DNA from: JABDIY01 sp963803875
GTDB lineage: Bacteria; Actinomycetota; Acidimicrobiia; Acidimicrobiales; SZUA-35
Assembly: GCA_963803875.1 (NCBI GenBank)
Contig: CAWDOA010000007.1
Location: 54,817-118,816, forward strand
Direction: 5' to 3'
DNA: 64,000 nucleotides
Under the pieces are notes generated by a model. It did no database searches, was not told where the DNA came from, and saw only the letters and a program-made list of their open reading frames with translations. This document shows, piece by piece, positions 44,925 to 55,406 of the stretch. The translations under genes were made by a program, and so were the position numbers. The first letter of the stretch is position 1; every line of letters begins with the position of its first letter.

Positions 44925-45852
44925 GTGACCACCAAAAAGTCCGCAAAGAAGGCCCCGGCCAAGAAGAAGGCTGTGGCCAAGAGGGCCCCGGCCGAAGAAG
45001 GCTGCGGCCAAGAGGGCTCCGGCCAAGAAGAAGGCTGTGGCCAAGAAGGCCCCGGCGAAGAAGAAGGCTGTGGCCAAGAGGGCCCCGGCGAAGAAGAAGG
45101 CTGTGGCCAAGAAGGCCCCGGCGAAGAAGAAGGCTGTGGCCAAGAAGGCCCCGGCGAAGAAGACTCCGGCGAAGAAGAAGGCTGTGGCCAAGAAGGCCCC
45201 GGCGAAGAAGAAGGCTGTGGCCAAGAAGGCCCCGGCGAAGAAGAAGGCTGTGGCCAAGAAGGCCCCGGCGAAGAAGAAGGCTGTGGCCAAGAAGGCGACA
45301 GGGCCCAAGGCTGATCGAGTCATCAAGACGACATCGGCCAAGAAGGCGGCCGCAGCAACCAAGAAGGCGACGCCCAAAAAGAAGGCCGTTGCCGCCCCGG
45401 TCGTCAAAGCTGCCGCCCGCAAGAAGAAGGTGGCACTGGCTCCCAAGAACGCAGGTGTCAAACCCGCCTACCTGAAGGACAAGAAGTGGTTGGCCGCACG
45501 GCGCAACCAGCTCGACCACGAGAAAGAGGAGCTGGCCCAGCAGGTCGAAGAATTCCGCGCCCAACTCGATCTCTTGCTCGAAACTGCCGAAGCCGGCGAT
45601 GACACGTCCAGCGACGAATCGAGCGAAGGAACCAGCATCAATGTTCAGATTTCTGAACTGGTGGCCGAACGTAAGGGTCGTCTCGAGCACATCGAAATGA
45701 TCGATGAAGCAGTCGGTCGAATCGATGATGGCACGTACGGCTTCTGCTACGTCGATAACGTTGCTATTCCGAAGGCTCGTCTCGAAGCCCGTCCGGAGAG
45801 TGAACGGTGCGTAGATCACAAAACCTCGATGTTCGACAACAGTCGGCGGTAG
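44925..45852 (+). CDS. DksA/TraR-like protein with Lys-Ala-Pro repeat tail and degenerate zinc finger (one-base frameshift)
   Basis: The GTG at 44925 (GAGG 8 bp upstream) begins MTTKKSAKKAPAKKKAVAK. One extra base near 44991-44996 then shifts the frame; without it the product is 308 residues. About 130 residues are repeats of an 11-residue AKKAPAKKKAV unit. The C-terminal half has a helical hairpin (ARRNQLDHEKEELAQQVEEF) and a TraR-type end (IDDGTYGFCYVDNVAIPKARLEARPESERCVDHKT). The four zinc Cys are reduced to two, since CxxC becomes CYVD and CVDH. In Streptomyces a gene of this family lies between ileS and lspA, as here. Confidence 0.8.
44931..45297 (+). repeat. About ten tandem 33-bp repeats in the traR-like gene
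   Basis: Units of the form aagaaggccccggcgaagaa gaaggctgtggcc encode KKAPAKKKAVA; several are identical, and the array is interrupted by a short KKTPA variant. Changes in copy number would keep the frame. The same region gives spurious long frames on both strands. Confidence 0.93.
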
Positions 45853-46406
45853 AGCCTCACGCCTACTCGCGTCAGCGTCTTACTGAGGCGCTTCTGATCA
45901 TCGGTGTGATCGTTGGACTTGACCAGCTCACGAAGTGGCTGGCCCTGACCGGTCTCGAAAGAGGAAACTGTTCGGTCGACGGTGCCTGTATCGATGTGTT
46001 CTGGACCCTCCGGCTGAATTTGGTGTTCAATCCAGGCGCTTCATTCTCGACCGGACGAGGGCTGGGTCCCCTGATCGGCGCGATCTCGTTCATCATGGCT
46101 GGAGTCATGATCTGGTTGGCGGCGAGGACACCGCAGAACACTCAACGACGGATCTTTGCAGCGATAGCCGGGGGTGCACTGGGCAACGGTCTGGACCGCC
46201 TGTTCCGGGCGGACGAGGGCTTCCTCAGCGGCAAGGTCATTGATTTCATCGACTTCCAGTGGTGGCCGGTATTCAACGTCGCCGACACTGCGATCGTCTG
46301 TTCTGTCTGTCTCGCAATTGCGATGTCGTTCTTCTCCGAAGATGTACCTGCCGACGTCGATGGTGATTCAACCTCCAGCGGGCACGACACCGTCGCCCAA
46401 CCATGA
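45807..46406 (+). CDS. lspA: Lipoprotein signal peptidase LspA
   Basis: Aspartyl membrane protease that cleaves prolipoproteins after lipidation. It has four helices, NPGASFS, GGALGNGLDRLFR (first catalytic Asp) and VIDFIDFQWWPVFNVADTAI (second catalytic Asp), matching LspA. The only reasonable start is the GTG at 45807, inside the end of the traR-like gene (46-bp overlap). The C-terminus extends about 25 residues past the last helix. rluD overlaps its stop by four bases. Confidence 0.93.
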   Translation: MRRSQNLDVRQQSAVEPHAYSRQRLTEALLIIGVIVGLDQLTKWLALTGLERGNCSVDGACIDVFWTLRLNLVFNPGASFSTGRGLGPLIGAISFIMAGVMIWLAARTPQNTQRRIFAAIAGGALGNGLDRLFRADEGFLSGKVIDFIDFQWWPVFNVADTAIVCSVCLAIAMSFFSEDVPADVDGDSTSSGHDTVAQP

Positions 46407-47353
46407 GTGAGCATCTATCGCTCGAGGTCGGCGAAGCTCTCGACGGCCAGCGGATTGACCGTGTTGTTTCGTTGCTGCTGGAGACAAGCCGGACCTCTGC
46501 CAATGAGCTGCTGAGCCAGGGCCGGATCGAGGTCGACGGCGCGGTTGTCACCAAGCCTTCGTTGAAGGTGGCTCTCGGTCAGCAGCTCAGCATGCCTTCC
46601 TCGGTCGAGGCTGCTGAGCTGGCTGCCGATCCCTCAGTCGAACTCGACGTCGTGTACGCGGACGCCGATGTGATCGTTGTGGACAAGCCATCCGGTCTCG
46701 TTGTCCACCCCGGTGCTGGCGTCCCGACGGGAACCATTGTTCAAGGTCTGCTGGCGCGATACCCGAACATGGTCGGCGTCGGTCAGCGGGGCCGACCAGG
46801 TATTGTCCATCGGCTCGACAAGGGCACCTCCGGCTTGCTGATGATCGCCAGATCTCAGGTAGCGTATGACTCGCTCACCTCTCAGTTGCGAGATCGAACC
46901 GTTGGCCGCCAGTATTGGGCGCTGGTCCACGGCGTACCTCGTAGCCACGAGGGGGTGATCGATGCGCCGATCGGGAGATCTCTTCGCCACCCAACCCGCC
47001 AGACCATTCGATCCGATGGCAAACCGGCCCGGACCTCCTATGAGGTAGTGGAGCGATTTGAGGAAGATATGGCAGGCGGGCCATTTGCGCTGTTGAAGTT
47101 CGTTCTCGAAACCGGTCGAACCCACCAGATACGGGTCCATGCCGACGCGATCGGGCTACCGCTCGTTGGAGACGATCGGTACGGAGGTGTCGGGGTCCCA
47201 GAGCTTTTCCAGGGGGTTCATCGGCCACTTCTGCATGCTCGGTATCTGGGATTCGAGCACCCGTCGGGGGAATGGATGGAGTTCACGAGCGAGTTGCCTG
47301 ACGATTTCAGTGATGCTCTGCGTCGCCTCGGGTCCAGCGCTGTCGGTGGATAA
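46403..47353 (+). CDS. RluD-family 23S rRNA pseudouridine synthase
   Basis: An S4 domain (QRIDRVVSLLLETSRTSANELLSQGRIEVDG) precedes the pseudouridine synthase domain. The catalytic Asp is in VHRLDKGTSGLLMIA, and the late motif is TGRTHQIRVHADAIGLPLVGD. Length 316 is normal for RluD/YlyB. It overlaps lspA by four bases. The 3' end overlaps the convergent nitroreductase gene by about 47 bp. Confidence 0.93.
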   Translation: MSEHLSLEVGEALDGQRIDRVVSLLLETSRTSANELLSQGRIEVDGAVVTKPSLKVALGQQLSMPSSVEAAELAADPSVELDVVYADADVIVVDKPSGLVVHPGAGVPTGTIVQGLLARYPNMVGVGQRGRPGIVHRLDKGTSGLLMIARSQVAYDSLTSQLRDRTVGRQYWALVHGVPRSHEGVIDAPIGRSLRHPTRQTIRSDGKPARTSYEVVERFEEDMAGGPFALLKFVLETGRTHQIRVHADAIGLPLVGDDRYGGVGVPELFQGVHRPLLHARYLGFEHPSGEWMEFTSELPDDFSDALRRLGSSAVGG

Positions 47354-47933
47354 TCGTCTCGATTCCTGGCCGTTTTCGTTTGGCCGACCGTCCCGCCGGG
47401 GCTGATTCGGCAGCAGCGTGACCCAAGGCAACGACTCCTACGATCCGACGATCCACCGGGATCCCGAGCTCTGATCGGAGCGCTGGCTCGTGGTCAAATG
47501 TTCCGAACAGCAGAGCCCCTAGTCCGACGGAGTGGGCCAACAAAAGAAGATTCTGGATCACGGCTCCGGCGTCAACCCACCAGAAGGGAACCGGCCACGA
47601 ATCGGTTCCCGTCCCCAGACCGGTGGAAGATTTGTCCGGTTCGGAGTATCTCTCGGAGTAGGCGTCGGGTCGTGTGAGTACCAAAACGAGCGCGGCTGCG
47701 TTCGGCAGCGAAGAGTACGTGAAGCGTGCACGCTGATCCTCGGGCAGGGTCGTGTCCCAGTACTGGCGGCGCTCGTCTCCCGAAAGAACGACAAATTCGG
47801 TTGCTGCAGTGTGTCCTGCAGAAGGTGCCCGTCGGGCCAGATCAAGGAGCCGGGTGATCCGCTCCTCGTCGATCGGATGATCCTCGAAGGCTCGAATCAT
47901 TCGTCGGGAGCGAATCGCCGCTTCGAGTTCCAC
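47307..47933 (-). CDS. Nitroreductase family protein
   Basis: An FMN-binding nitroreductase-like fold of 208 residues. The N-terminal IRSRRMIRAFEDHPIDEERITRLLDLARRAPSAGH is characteristic, and VDAGAVIQNLLLLAHSVGLGALLFG matches the conserved central helix. A natural substrate cannot be inferred. The gene is convergent with rluD and lies downstream of the patatin-like gene on the same strand. Confidence 0.88.
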   Translation of the reverse strand: MELEAAIRSRRMIRAFEDHPIDEERITRLLDLARRAPSAGHTAATEFVVLSGDERRQYWDTTLPEDQRARFTYSSLPNAAALVLVLTRPDAYSERYSEPDKSSTGLGTGTDSWPVPFWWVDAGAVIQNLLLLAHSVGLGALLFGTFDHEPALRSELGIPVDRRIVGVVALGHAAAESAPAGRSAKRKRPGIETIIHRQRWTRGDAEHH

Positions 47934-47947
47934 GCAGATCCTCTCGG

Positions 47948-48964
47948 TCAGGAAGCCTGCTCGGCCGGGACGAACGGTCTGTCGGTGTCGCGGACCAGGT
48001 CGCTCAGGCGGTCGATTGTCTCGGCATAGGCCGCTTCTGCGATCTCAGCCGATGCACCGATGCGAAGCGTATTGACGCCGTGGATCCGTGCGAGATCAGC
48101 TGACGGTTCGAGTACAGCCACCGTTGTTCCTTCCGCTCGCAGCGCTTCGACGGTCCGCATGAGGTTTGTGTGAACGAATTGGCGAACGGCTACCAACGGT
48201 GGTGGGACGGCACTCAACCCAGAGAGGCCGAGAGGAGCAATGACAGTGATGTGGTCGAGATTCTTGCCCAGCAGCAGATCCAGGTTGGTATTGGAGTGGA
48301 CTCCGCCGTCGACCAGCGTGCGCCCGCTGACCCGAATCGGTTGGTAGATGCCGGGAACCGCAGCCGATGCGAGGGCAGCTTGCTGAAGGTTTGCTCCCAC
48401 GGGCCCATCCTTGTGCAGCACGACCCGACGTCCAGTGTGAATGTCAACACTCACGAGCCAAAGGTGTTTCTCGGGCCACTCCCTCGGCAGATGAGCGTCG
48501 AGATCCGCGTGTTCGGAGAGCTGCATGAGCCCACCGGGGAAGGCTGAGCGGAGCTGGCGGGGAAGCACCGGTAGGGGAAAGCGCAGCAGGGATCTACCCA
48601 GTACCCAGGTCGAACCCAAGGCTCGTTGGGCGAGGGTCACAGCGGAGTCCCACGCCGGTGCGAAGAAGTGGTCACCCCGACGAGCCGCCCCCTCCTCGGT
48701 GTCGTCCATTGCGATTTCGTACAGACTCTGAGGTGCAACTCCAGAACGCAGTTGACCGCTGACGATCGCGCCGGCCGAGGTTCCGATGATGATGTCGAGG
48801 TCCTCGATATCGAGTGCGCCCGAGGCTGTCAGAGCGTGAAGAGCGCCCGCATGGTGGGCAATACCGGCCCGGCCTCCGACTCCCAGAACCAGTCCGGTTG
48901 TCGGCTTCCTGATGCTTGGCGGTGGCGGGTAGCCCAAAGGTCTGAGGAAAGTCACACCGCTCAT
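47948..48964 (-). CDS. Patatin-like phospholipase family protein
   Basis: The serine-Asp dyad is visible: GTSAG (GxSxG) for the nucleophile and VDGGVHSN (DGG) for the Asp. The oxyanion loop is VLGVGGRAGIAHHAGAL. The 338-residue product would hydrolyse acyl esters such as phospholipids. The ATG at 48964 starts MSGVTFLRPLG; a longer frame upstream has no conserved features. It is divergent from the phosphatase-superfamily gene, with about 215 bp between them for promoters. Confidence 0.88.
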   Translation of the reverse strand: MSGVTFLRPLGYPPPPSIRKPTTGLVLGVGGRAGIAHHAGALHALTASGALDIEDLDIIIGTSAGAIVSGQLRSGVAPQSLYEIAMDDTEEGAARRGDHFFAPAWDSAVTLAQRALGSTWVLGRSLLRFPLPVLPRQLRSAFPGGLMQLSEHADLDAHLPREWPEKHLWLVSVDIHTGRRVVLHKDGPVGANLQQAALASAAVPGIYQPIRVSGRTLVDGGVHSNTNLDLLLGKNLDHITVIAPLGLSGLSAVPPPLVAVRQFVHTNLMRTVEALRAEGTTVAVLEPSADLARIHGVNTLRIGASAEIAEAAYAETIDRLSDLVRDTDRPFVPAEQAS

Positions 48965-49180
48965 CACTTCCAGATTACAGCCACCTCGTCGCTGCAACTG
49001 AACCATGTGCCAAATTTTGCATACAAGAGTAAAACGAAGTAAACACACGAAGTTCGACCAGCCATGGTGGCACCGCTCGGGTGCCGGGACGTCACGTTCG
49101 TGCTGACGGTGTGACCGTCTCGAATCAGGGTCGCCAAGGTGAACCGCTTGGGGGTCCTTGGTGCGTATCCTTCATTACTA

Positions 49181-50287
49181 GTGTCATCACCACAAGAACC
49201 AACGTTCCCCGCCTTCGGGTCCGGCTGCATCACCGACATCGTTCCCTATCTGCTGCCCGGAGGGCAGGGAACAGGTCGTCTGCCGGTTGAGATCGGATCG
49301 ACAACCCAGAAGGTCCTACTGGTACTCGATGGCTTGGGGTGGGAGCAGCTCCAAGATCGTCAGGCGTTGGCGCCGACGCTTCATGCGATGGCCGGTGGCC
49401 CCCTCACTACGGTGGCGCCGTCCACTACCGCCACCGCTCTGACGTCGCTCACAACGAGCCTCACCCCGGGGGAGCATGGGGTAGTCGGGTACCGGATGGT
49501 CGTGGACGGCGAGGTCCTCAACACGCTGCGGTGGGGTTCGACCGAAACACCTGATGCCCGACGTCAGATGCCACCCGACGTGTTGCAGCCTTACGATCCC
49601 TTTCAGGGTCGCGACGTGCAGATGGTCAACAAGGCCGACTTTCGAGGATCGGGTTTCAGCGCGGCCCACCTGCGGGGCGCGCGCCTCGTTGGGTACAGGA
49701 CAACCGCCACGCTCGTGCACGAGATCGCCCGCCTGCTGCGTGAGGGGGAGAACTTCGTGTACGCCTACTACGACGGTGTTGACAAGGTCTCCCACGAGTA
49801 CGGCTTCAGTCCCGTCTTCGACGCAGAGGTGCATTTCGTCGACCGGCTTGTTGCCGATGTCATCGCCGCAGTCCCTTCCGGTACCGAGGTGGTCATAACA
49901 GCCGATCACGGTCAAGTTGACTGTGGAGACAATGTCATCCATCTCGACCAAGACGTTGCCAGCCTGGTCACCGGGATGTCCGGCGAGGGTCGTTTCCGAT
50001 GGTTGCATTGCGCACCGGAAGCGGTCGACGATCTTGCTTCGGTTGCCACCGATTTCTATGGCCACCAGGCGTGGGTGTACACCCGGCAACAGATGATCGA
50101 CGATGGGTGGTTCGGCCCGGTGGTCCGTCGCGGCGTCGAGGACCGGTTGGGTGATGTGGCGCTCTGTCCGTTCGAACCGATTTCGTTCTTCGATCCTGCC
50201 GACGGGGGCCCGTTCCAACTCGTTGGTCGGCACGGTTCGTTGACGTCGGCCGAAATGGTCGTACCGCTTCTCCGAGCCGAAGCCTGA
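49181..50287 (+). CDS. Alkaline phosphatase superfamily / nucleotide pyrophosphatase-like protein
   Basis: The metal and nucleophile region is LVLDGLGWEQL...APSTTATALTSLTTS (Thr nucleophile), with later metal motifs YYDGVDKVSHEYG and VVITADHGQVDCG. This pattern fits type I phosphodiesterases/nucleotide pyrophosphatases. The GTG at 49181 (SSPQEPTFPAF) fits the family start and has a TATCCTT-like box 10-16 bp upstream, so it may be leaderless; a GTG at 49139 is the alternative. No signal peptide, so it is probably cytoplasmic. bpa follows after 22 bp. Confidence 0.87.
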   Translation: MSSPQEPTFPAFGSGCITDIVPYLLPGGQGTGRLPVEIGSTTQKVLLVLDGLGWEQLQDRQALAPTLHAMAGGPLTTVAPSTTATALTSLTTSLTPGEHGVVGYRMVVDGEVLNTLRWGSTETPDARRQMPPDVLQPYDPFQGRDVQMVNKADFRGSGFSAAHLRGARLVGYRTTATLVHEIARLLREGENFVYAYYDGVDKVSHEYGFSPVFDAEVHFVDRLVADVIAAVPSGTEVVITADHGQVDCGDNVIHLDQDVASLVTGMSGEGRFRWLHCAPEAVDDLASVATDFYGHQAWVYTRQQMIDDGWFGPVVRRGVEDRLGDVALCPFEPISFFDPADGGPFQLVGRHGSLTSAEMVVPLLRAEA

Positions 50288-50309
50288 TGGATGGATACGC
50301 TCAACTCAT

Positions 50310-50813
50310 ATGAGCGACAGCACCTCACCAGAGCCCAAGCCTGAATCAGCTTCCCATGAGACCCCTGAGGTCGTCGACCACAAACCCACCGATGGCGAGG
50401 TCGCTGAACCACGCAACGCGATCTCTGAGCCGGCCAAGGTCATGCGAATCGGATCGATGATCAAGCAACTGCTGGAAGAAGTCCGCAGTACGTCGATGGA
50501 CGAGGCCGGGCGCAATCGGCTCAAAGACATCTATGCAACGTCCATCGATGAACTGGGAGGAGCGCTCTCGCCCGATCTCACCGACGAGCTGAACTTGTTG
50601 GCTCTGCCCTTCGGGGAGGACGAGGTACCTTCTGACTCCGAACTTCGGATCGCTCAGGCCCAGTTGGTTGGATGGCTCGAAGGGTTGTTCCACGGCATCC
50701 AGGCAACGCTGTTCGCTCAGCAGATGGCCGCTCGGCAACAACTCGAACAGATGCAGCATCAGCAAGCACTTCCCGAGGGCGGTCAGCCGCCTCGGACAGG
50801 TACCTACCTCTAG
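50310..50813 (+). CDS. bpa: Bacterial proteasome activator Bpa/PafE (DUF2587)
   Basis: Bpa forms a ring that opens the 20S proteasome without ATP for degradation of unfolded proteins. The helical core EPAKVMRIGSMIKQLLEEVRS...ARNRLKDIYATSIDELGGALSPDLTDELN matches the family, and GWLEGLFHGIQATLFAQQMAARQQLEQM is the last long helix. The C-terminal GTYL (after Gln/Pro-rich linker) is the tail that docks into proteasome pockets (Mycobacterium tuberculosis ends GQYL). No proteasome genes are in the window, but the activator implies they exist elsewhere. The disordered Glu/Pro N-terminus is normal. Confidence 0.9.
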   Translation: MSDSTSPEPKPESASHETPEVVDHKPTDGEVAEPRNAISEPAKVMRIGSMIKQLLEEVRSTSMDEAGRNRLKDIYATSIDELGGALSPDLTDELNLLALPFGEDEVPSDSELRIAQAQLVGWLEGLFHGIQATLFAQQMAARQQLEQMQHQQALPEGGQPPRTGTYL

Positions 50814-50846
50814 GCACGGCGGACAGCCGAGCCAACGGTATCTTCG

Positions 50847-51587
50847 ATGGCTTCGGCACTGTCGCTTCGCGACCTCGAAAGGCTTTCGGATCGGATGGTC
50901 CCGGGAAAACGACGGGGACGGGTTGGAGACTGGATCCTGCGCTCCGATCGCGGCGTGACCGGTCGGGCCAACAGCTGCTGGGCGCAAGGACAAACCGACC
51001 GTGACTTCGGTGACGATCTGAGGTCGGTGGAACGCTGGTACGACAACCAGAACCTCACAGCCCAGTTTCAGGTCTTCGATGGCAATGAGCCTCTGTCGGT
51101 AGCACTGCTCGATCGCGGATACCTCGCTCGGCCTGGAGCGACTGTGATGTCCGCACGTCGCATCAGGGCTGCAGCATCGCCCGACGTGCGCATAACTGTT
51201 TCCCACACGGTGCCCGCCGGTTTGATTGATCTCGTCGGTGATGCCGATCGGGTGGTGGAGTGCACGAGGTCGCGCGGGTCGGTTGTGGCTGTGACCTGCG
51301 AGGTCGACGGGTTGACCGTCGGAGGGGGAGTGGTTGCGGTCGACGGAGTCACCGCAGGGATCGGAATGATGCACACCCATCGATCGCATCGACGGAAAGG
51401 GATCGCCAAGGCGATGCTCAGCCAATTGGCGAGGGAGGCAACCTCTCGTGGTGCACGCCACTTCTGGCTGCAGGTCACCCCGGCCAACGTCGGTGCGATC
51501 AGTCTGTATGAGAGCGTCGGCTTCGTCTCTCGACACGGATACTCATACGCGGTCTTTCCCGGCTTGCCTCATTCCGAGGTGTGCTGA
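50847..51587 (+). CDS. GNAT family N-acetyltransferase
   Basis: A 246-residue protein whose C-terminal half is the GNAT fold: MMHTHRSHRRKGIAKAMLSQL is the acetyl-CoA pyrophosphate loop (RxxGIA), and VTPANVGAISLYESVGFVSRHGYSYA the last motif. The N-terminal half (about 1-120) may be a second, degenerate GNAT domain. The substrate is unknown. It follows bpa after 33 bp on the same strand. Confidence 0.88.
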   Translation: MASALSLRDLERLSDRMVPGKRRGRVGDWILRSDRGVTGRANSCWAQGQTDRDFGDDLRSVERWYDNQNLTAQFQVFDGNEPLSVALLDRGYLARPGATVMSARRIRAAASPDVRITVSHTVPAGLIDLVGDADRVVECTRSRGSVVAVTCEVDGLTVGGGVVAVDGVTAGIGMMHTHRSHRRKGIAKAMLSQLAREATSRGARHFWLQVTPANVGAISLYESVGFVSRHGYSYAVFPGLPHSEVC

Positions 51588-51714
51588 GCCGGAGAACGAT
51601 CGTGATCTCAACGGGGTGTTGATCCGTTCGCGCCGTCATCGCGGACATCATTGAGGCGTTCAAACGACACCGTGGTAATTTCGATAGTCTTCACCTGAGC
51701 GGAAGGGGCGTTTC

Positions 51715-54700
51715 TTGGGATCTTCGTTCACCCATCTTCATGTTCATACCGAGTTCTCGATGCTCGACGGGGCGGCGCGCCTGGATGAGCTTGTGGGCAA
51801 AGCCGCCGCCGACGGGATGCCGGCGCTGGGCATCACCGACCACGGAAACATGTACGGGGTTCTGGACTTCTACAAGGCGTGTCGGGCCAAGAACATCAAA
51901 CCGATCATCGGATGCGAGCTGTACCAAGCCGAGGACTCCCGCTACGAACGTCCCAGTCGGCGCGGGAAGATGGATGATTCGGGGGGGAGTACCGATGGCG
52001 GTAAGAAGTTGTATTACCACCTCACAGCCCTCGCCGAGAACAACACCGGCTACCGAAATCTGATTCAGCTCGCCTCCCGTGCGTTCATGGAGGGGTACTA
52101 CTACAAACCCCGTGTCGACTGGGACGTGCTCAGTGATCACAGCGAGGGTGTGATCGTCACCACCGGGTGCCTGGGGGGCCAGGTACTCCAGTCGCTCATG
52201 CAGGGCAACGAGAAGGCGGCGCTGGAAAAGGCGGCCCGGCTTCAGGAGATCTTCGGCCGCAACAACATGTTCATCGAGCTGCAGGATCACGGCATCCCGG
52301 AGCAGCGGGCCACAAACCCGCAACTCATTGAAATCGCCCGCAAGCTCAAAGCACCGCTCGTTGTCACCAACGATTCCCACTACACCGAACAGCACGACCA
52401 CACGTCGCACGATGCGCTTTTGTGTGTGCAGACTGGCTCGTTGCTCAGCGACCCGGACCGCTTCAAGTTCAGCGGTGATCAGCACTACCTCAAGACCTCG
52501 GAGGAGATGCGGTACGAGTGGCGGGAGCTGCCCGAGGCATGTGACAACACCCTCTGGATCGCCGAGCGTGCCAACGTGGAGATCGAGTTCGGGAAACCGC
52601 TGTTACCCGATTTCCCCATCCCGGAAGGTTTCGCCGGTGCTGATGAATACCTGCTGCATCTCACCATGGAGGGAGCTCGGAAACGGTGGGGCGACAATCT
52701 CAACGACGAGACTGTCGACCGGCTCGCCTACGAGCTCAACACCATCAAGAGCATGGGGTTTTCGTCCTACTTTCTGATCACTTGGGACCTGATTGCGCAT
52801 GCTCGCGACAACGGCATTCGGGTCGGTCCCGGTCGTGGTTCGGCTGCTGGTTGCGCTGTGGCCTACTGCTTGTGGATCACCGATCTCGATCCGATCAAAT
52901 ACGATCTGCTGTTCGAACGGTTCCTGAACCCCGACCGGATCTCGATGCCCGACATCGACATGGACTTCGACACTCGGTTCCGGGACGAAATGATTCGGTA
53001 CTGCGCCGAACGTTATGGCCGGGACCGGGTGGCACAAATCGTCACCTTCTCTCAGATCAAGGCTCGAGCTGCAGTTCGTGACGCAGCGCGGGTTCTGGGA
53101 TATCCCTATGCCGTTGGCGACCGGGTCGCCAAGGCGATGCCGCCGCTGATCATGGGCCGGGATACCCCGCTGAAGTACTGCCTGGAGGAATCGGACAAAT
53201 ACAAAGACGGCTTCAGCATGGCCAAGGAACTGCGCGACATGGTCGCCACCGACGCCGACGTCGCCGCAGTGGTGGAGGTAGCCAAGGGGCTCGAAGGCCT
53301 GCGCCGCTCCGATGGGATTCACGCCGCCGCTGTCGTGATCACCAAGGACCCGCTGACCGACTACATGCCCATCCAGCGCAAGCCGGAAAAGGACAAGCCC
53401 ATCGAAGATGCTCCGGTTGTCACCCAATACGAGATGCACGGCGTCGAGGATCTTGGTCTGCTGAAGATGGACTTCCTCGGCCTTCGAAACCTCGATGTCA
53501 TCACCGACACCCTGAAACTGGTCAAGCAAGTGCACGGGATCGATCTCAACATCGACGAGGTCGACCTCGCTGATCTTCCCACCTATGAGCTGCTGCAGAA
53601 GGGCAACACGATCGGAGTGTTCCAGTTGGAATCTCCTCCGATGCGAGCGCTCATACGTCGGATGGGTCCCACCGAGTTCGAGGATGTGGCTGCACTCGTT
53701 GCTCTCTACAGACCGGGTCCGATGGCCAAGAACATGCACACCGATTACGCCGATCGGAAGAACCATAAGCAGGACATCAGTTATGACCATCCTGACGAGG
53801 AAGCAATCCTGGGCGACACCTATGGCCTGATGATCTATCAGGAACAGATGATGCGGTTCAGTCAGAAGTTCGCCGGCTACACGCTGGCCGAAGCCGACAA
53901 CCTTCGAAAGGCTGCCGGCAAGAAGAACCGTGAATTGATGGCCATGGAACGCCAGAAGTTCATCGAAGGCTGCGTGGACAACAACTACGGCGAACAGTTC
54001 GGCACCAAGAAGTTCGATGTCATCGAAGGCTTCGCCGACTACGCCTTCAACAAGAGTCACTCCTACGGATATGGCTTCGTGGCATTTCAAACCGCCTACT
54101 TGAAGGCCAATTTCCCGACCGAATACCTCGCCTGCCTACTCACATCGGTGAAGAACAAGCTGGAGACGGCCGCAGTGTTCCTCAACGATTGTCGCCAACT
54201 GGGGATCAACGTTCTGGTGCCAGACATCAATCGGTCCCAGATCGACTTCGGTTCGATCCCTGATGCCGACGGGAACGAGTTCCATGGTCGACAGCTGAAT
54301 GCGATCACCTTTGGGTTGTCCGCGGTTCGCAATGTTGGGGAAGGAATTGTCGAAAAGATCATCGAGGAGCGGGAGACCAACGGTCCGTTCGCATCGTTCA
54401 TGGACTTCTGCGACCGGGTCGAGTTGTCGGTCCTCAACAAACGGGCCATCGAGTCGTTGATCAAAGCCGGAGCGTTCGACTCACTCGGTCATCCCCGCAA
54501 GGGTCTGCTCGTCGTCCACGAGGAATACGTCAACAAGACCATTCAGCGCCGCAAAGAGCAAGACATGGGAGTGCAGACGCTGTTCGGAGCGTTGGAGGAT
54601 TCCGCCGATGCCTACGACGACCGTCCCACCATCACCGATGAGTATTTCGACAAGACCGCTCGACTGAAACTCGAAAAGGAGATGCTGGGCCTCTATGTGA

Positions 54701-55262
54701 GTGATCACCCGCTGATGGGGGTCGAGGATGCTCTCAAGGCCCGAGCGTCGGTGACGATTGGTGAGCTGGCCGATCTCGACGAGGGCAGTCAGGTTGCGGT
54801 TGGAGGAGTTGTTTCGGGCCTGGTGAAGAAATGGACCAAGAAGGGGGAGTTGATGGCGATTCTGGTTCTGGAGGACCTCTCTTCCAGTATCGAAACCATG
54901 GTCTTTCCCCGAACATTCACCGACTACGGCCACCTTCTCGAAGATGACCGGATCGTGATTCTGCGGGTCGCGTGAGCCGGCGGGACGAAGACCCGAAACT
55001 GATGGTGTCACAGGTGGAGGTGGTCGATGCAGATGCTCTGGCGAGCGAGAAGCCGGTCACGATCACGGTCCGACCCGATCAGTTGTCCGAAGCGGCAATC
55101 GCCGATCTCAAAGCATGTATTTCCGAGCACCCCGGTAGCTCACCGATCGTGATCGACATGGGCTCTCCTCGGCTGGTCCGACTCAGCGATGCGTACACCG
55201 TCAACACCGGCAATGACCTCTTCGCCGATCTGCGCGTCCTCTTCGGCGCACACTGCCTCTGA
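51715..55262 (+). CDS. dnaE: DNA polymerase III alpha subunit DnaE (one base missing near the 3' end)
   Basis: Replicative polymerase. The PHP domain starts HLHVHTEFSMLDG, the palm has GPGRGSAAGC and the catalytic MPDIDMDFD (about residue 414), then QEQMM and fingers motifs, (HhH)2 and OB-fold regions (VAVGGVVSGLVKKWTKKGELMAILVLEDLSSS). The main frame stops after DDRIVILRVA at 54973-54975; the C-terminal 97 residues (SRRDEDPKLMVSQVEVVDA...) continue in the next frame. One missing base near 54967-54971 explains this, giving 1182 residues, normal for DnaE1. The TTG at 51715 has AAGGGG upstream. Split of an essential gene points to sequence error. Confidence 0.9.
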
Positions 55263-55406
55263 CAACCTCCACAATCCTTCGGTGCCGGCCCCCCATCCAT
55301 CTCTTCGGCTTCGCCGCGTCGTTCCCGCTGGCGGGTGGGCACCGTTCTGTTGTGGATTGGATCCCCGGTACGACGTCGTGGTGGCCAGAACTGCCAGACT
55401 TGTGGG

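Noticed and set aside
44899..45819. Long minus-strand frames with many hydrophobic residues (apparent membrane protein)
   Set aside because: They are the reverse complement of the Lys-Ala-Pro repeats of the traR-like gene; the repeats give open frames on both strands.
54972..55262. Separate 96-residue gene after dnaE
   Set aside because: It matches the missing C-terminal end of DnaE and is explained by a single missing base.
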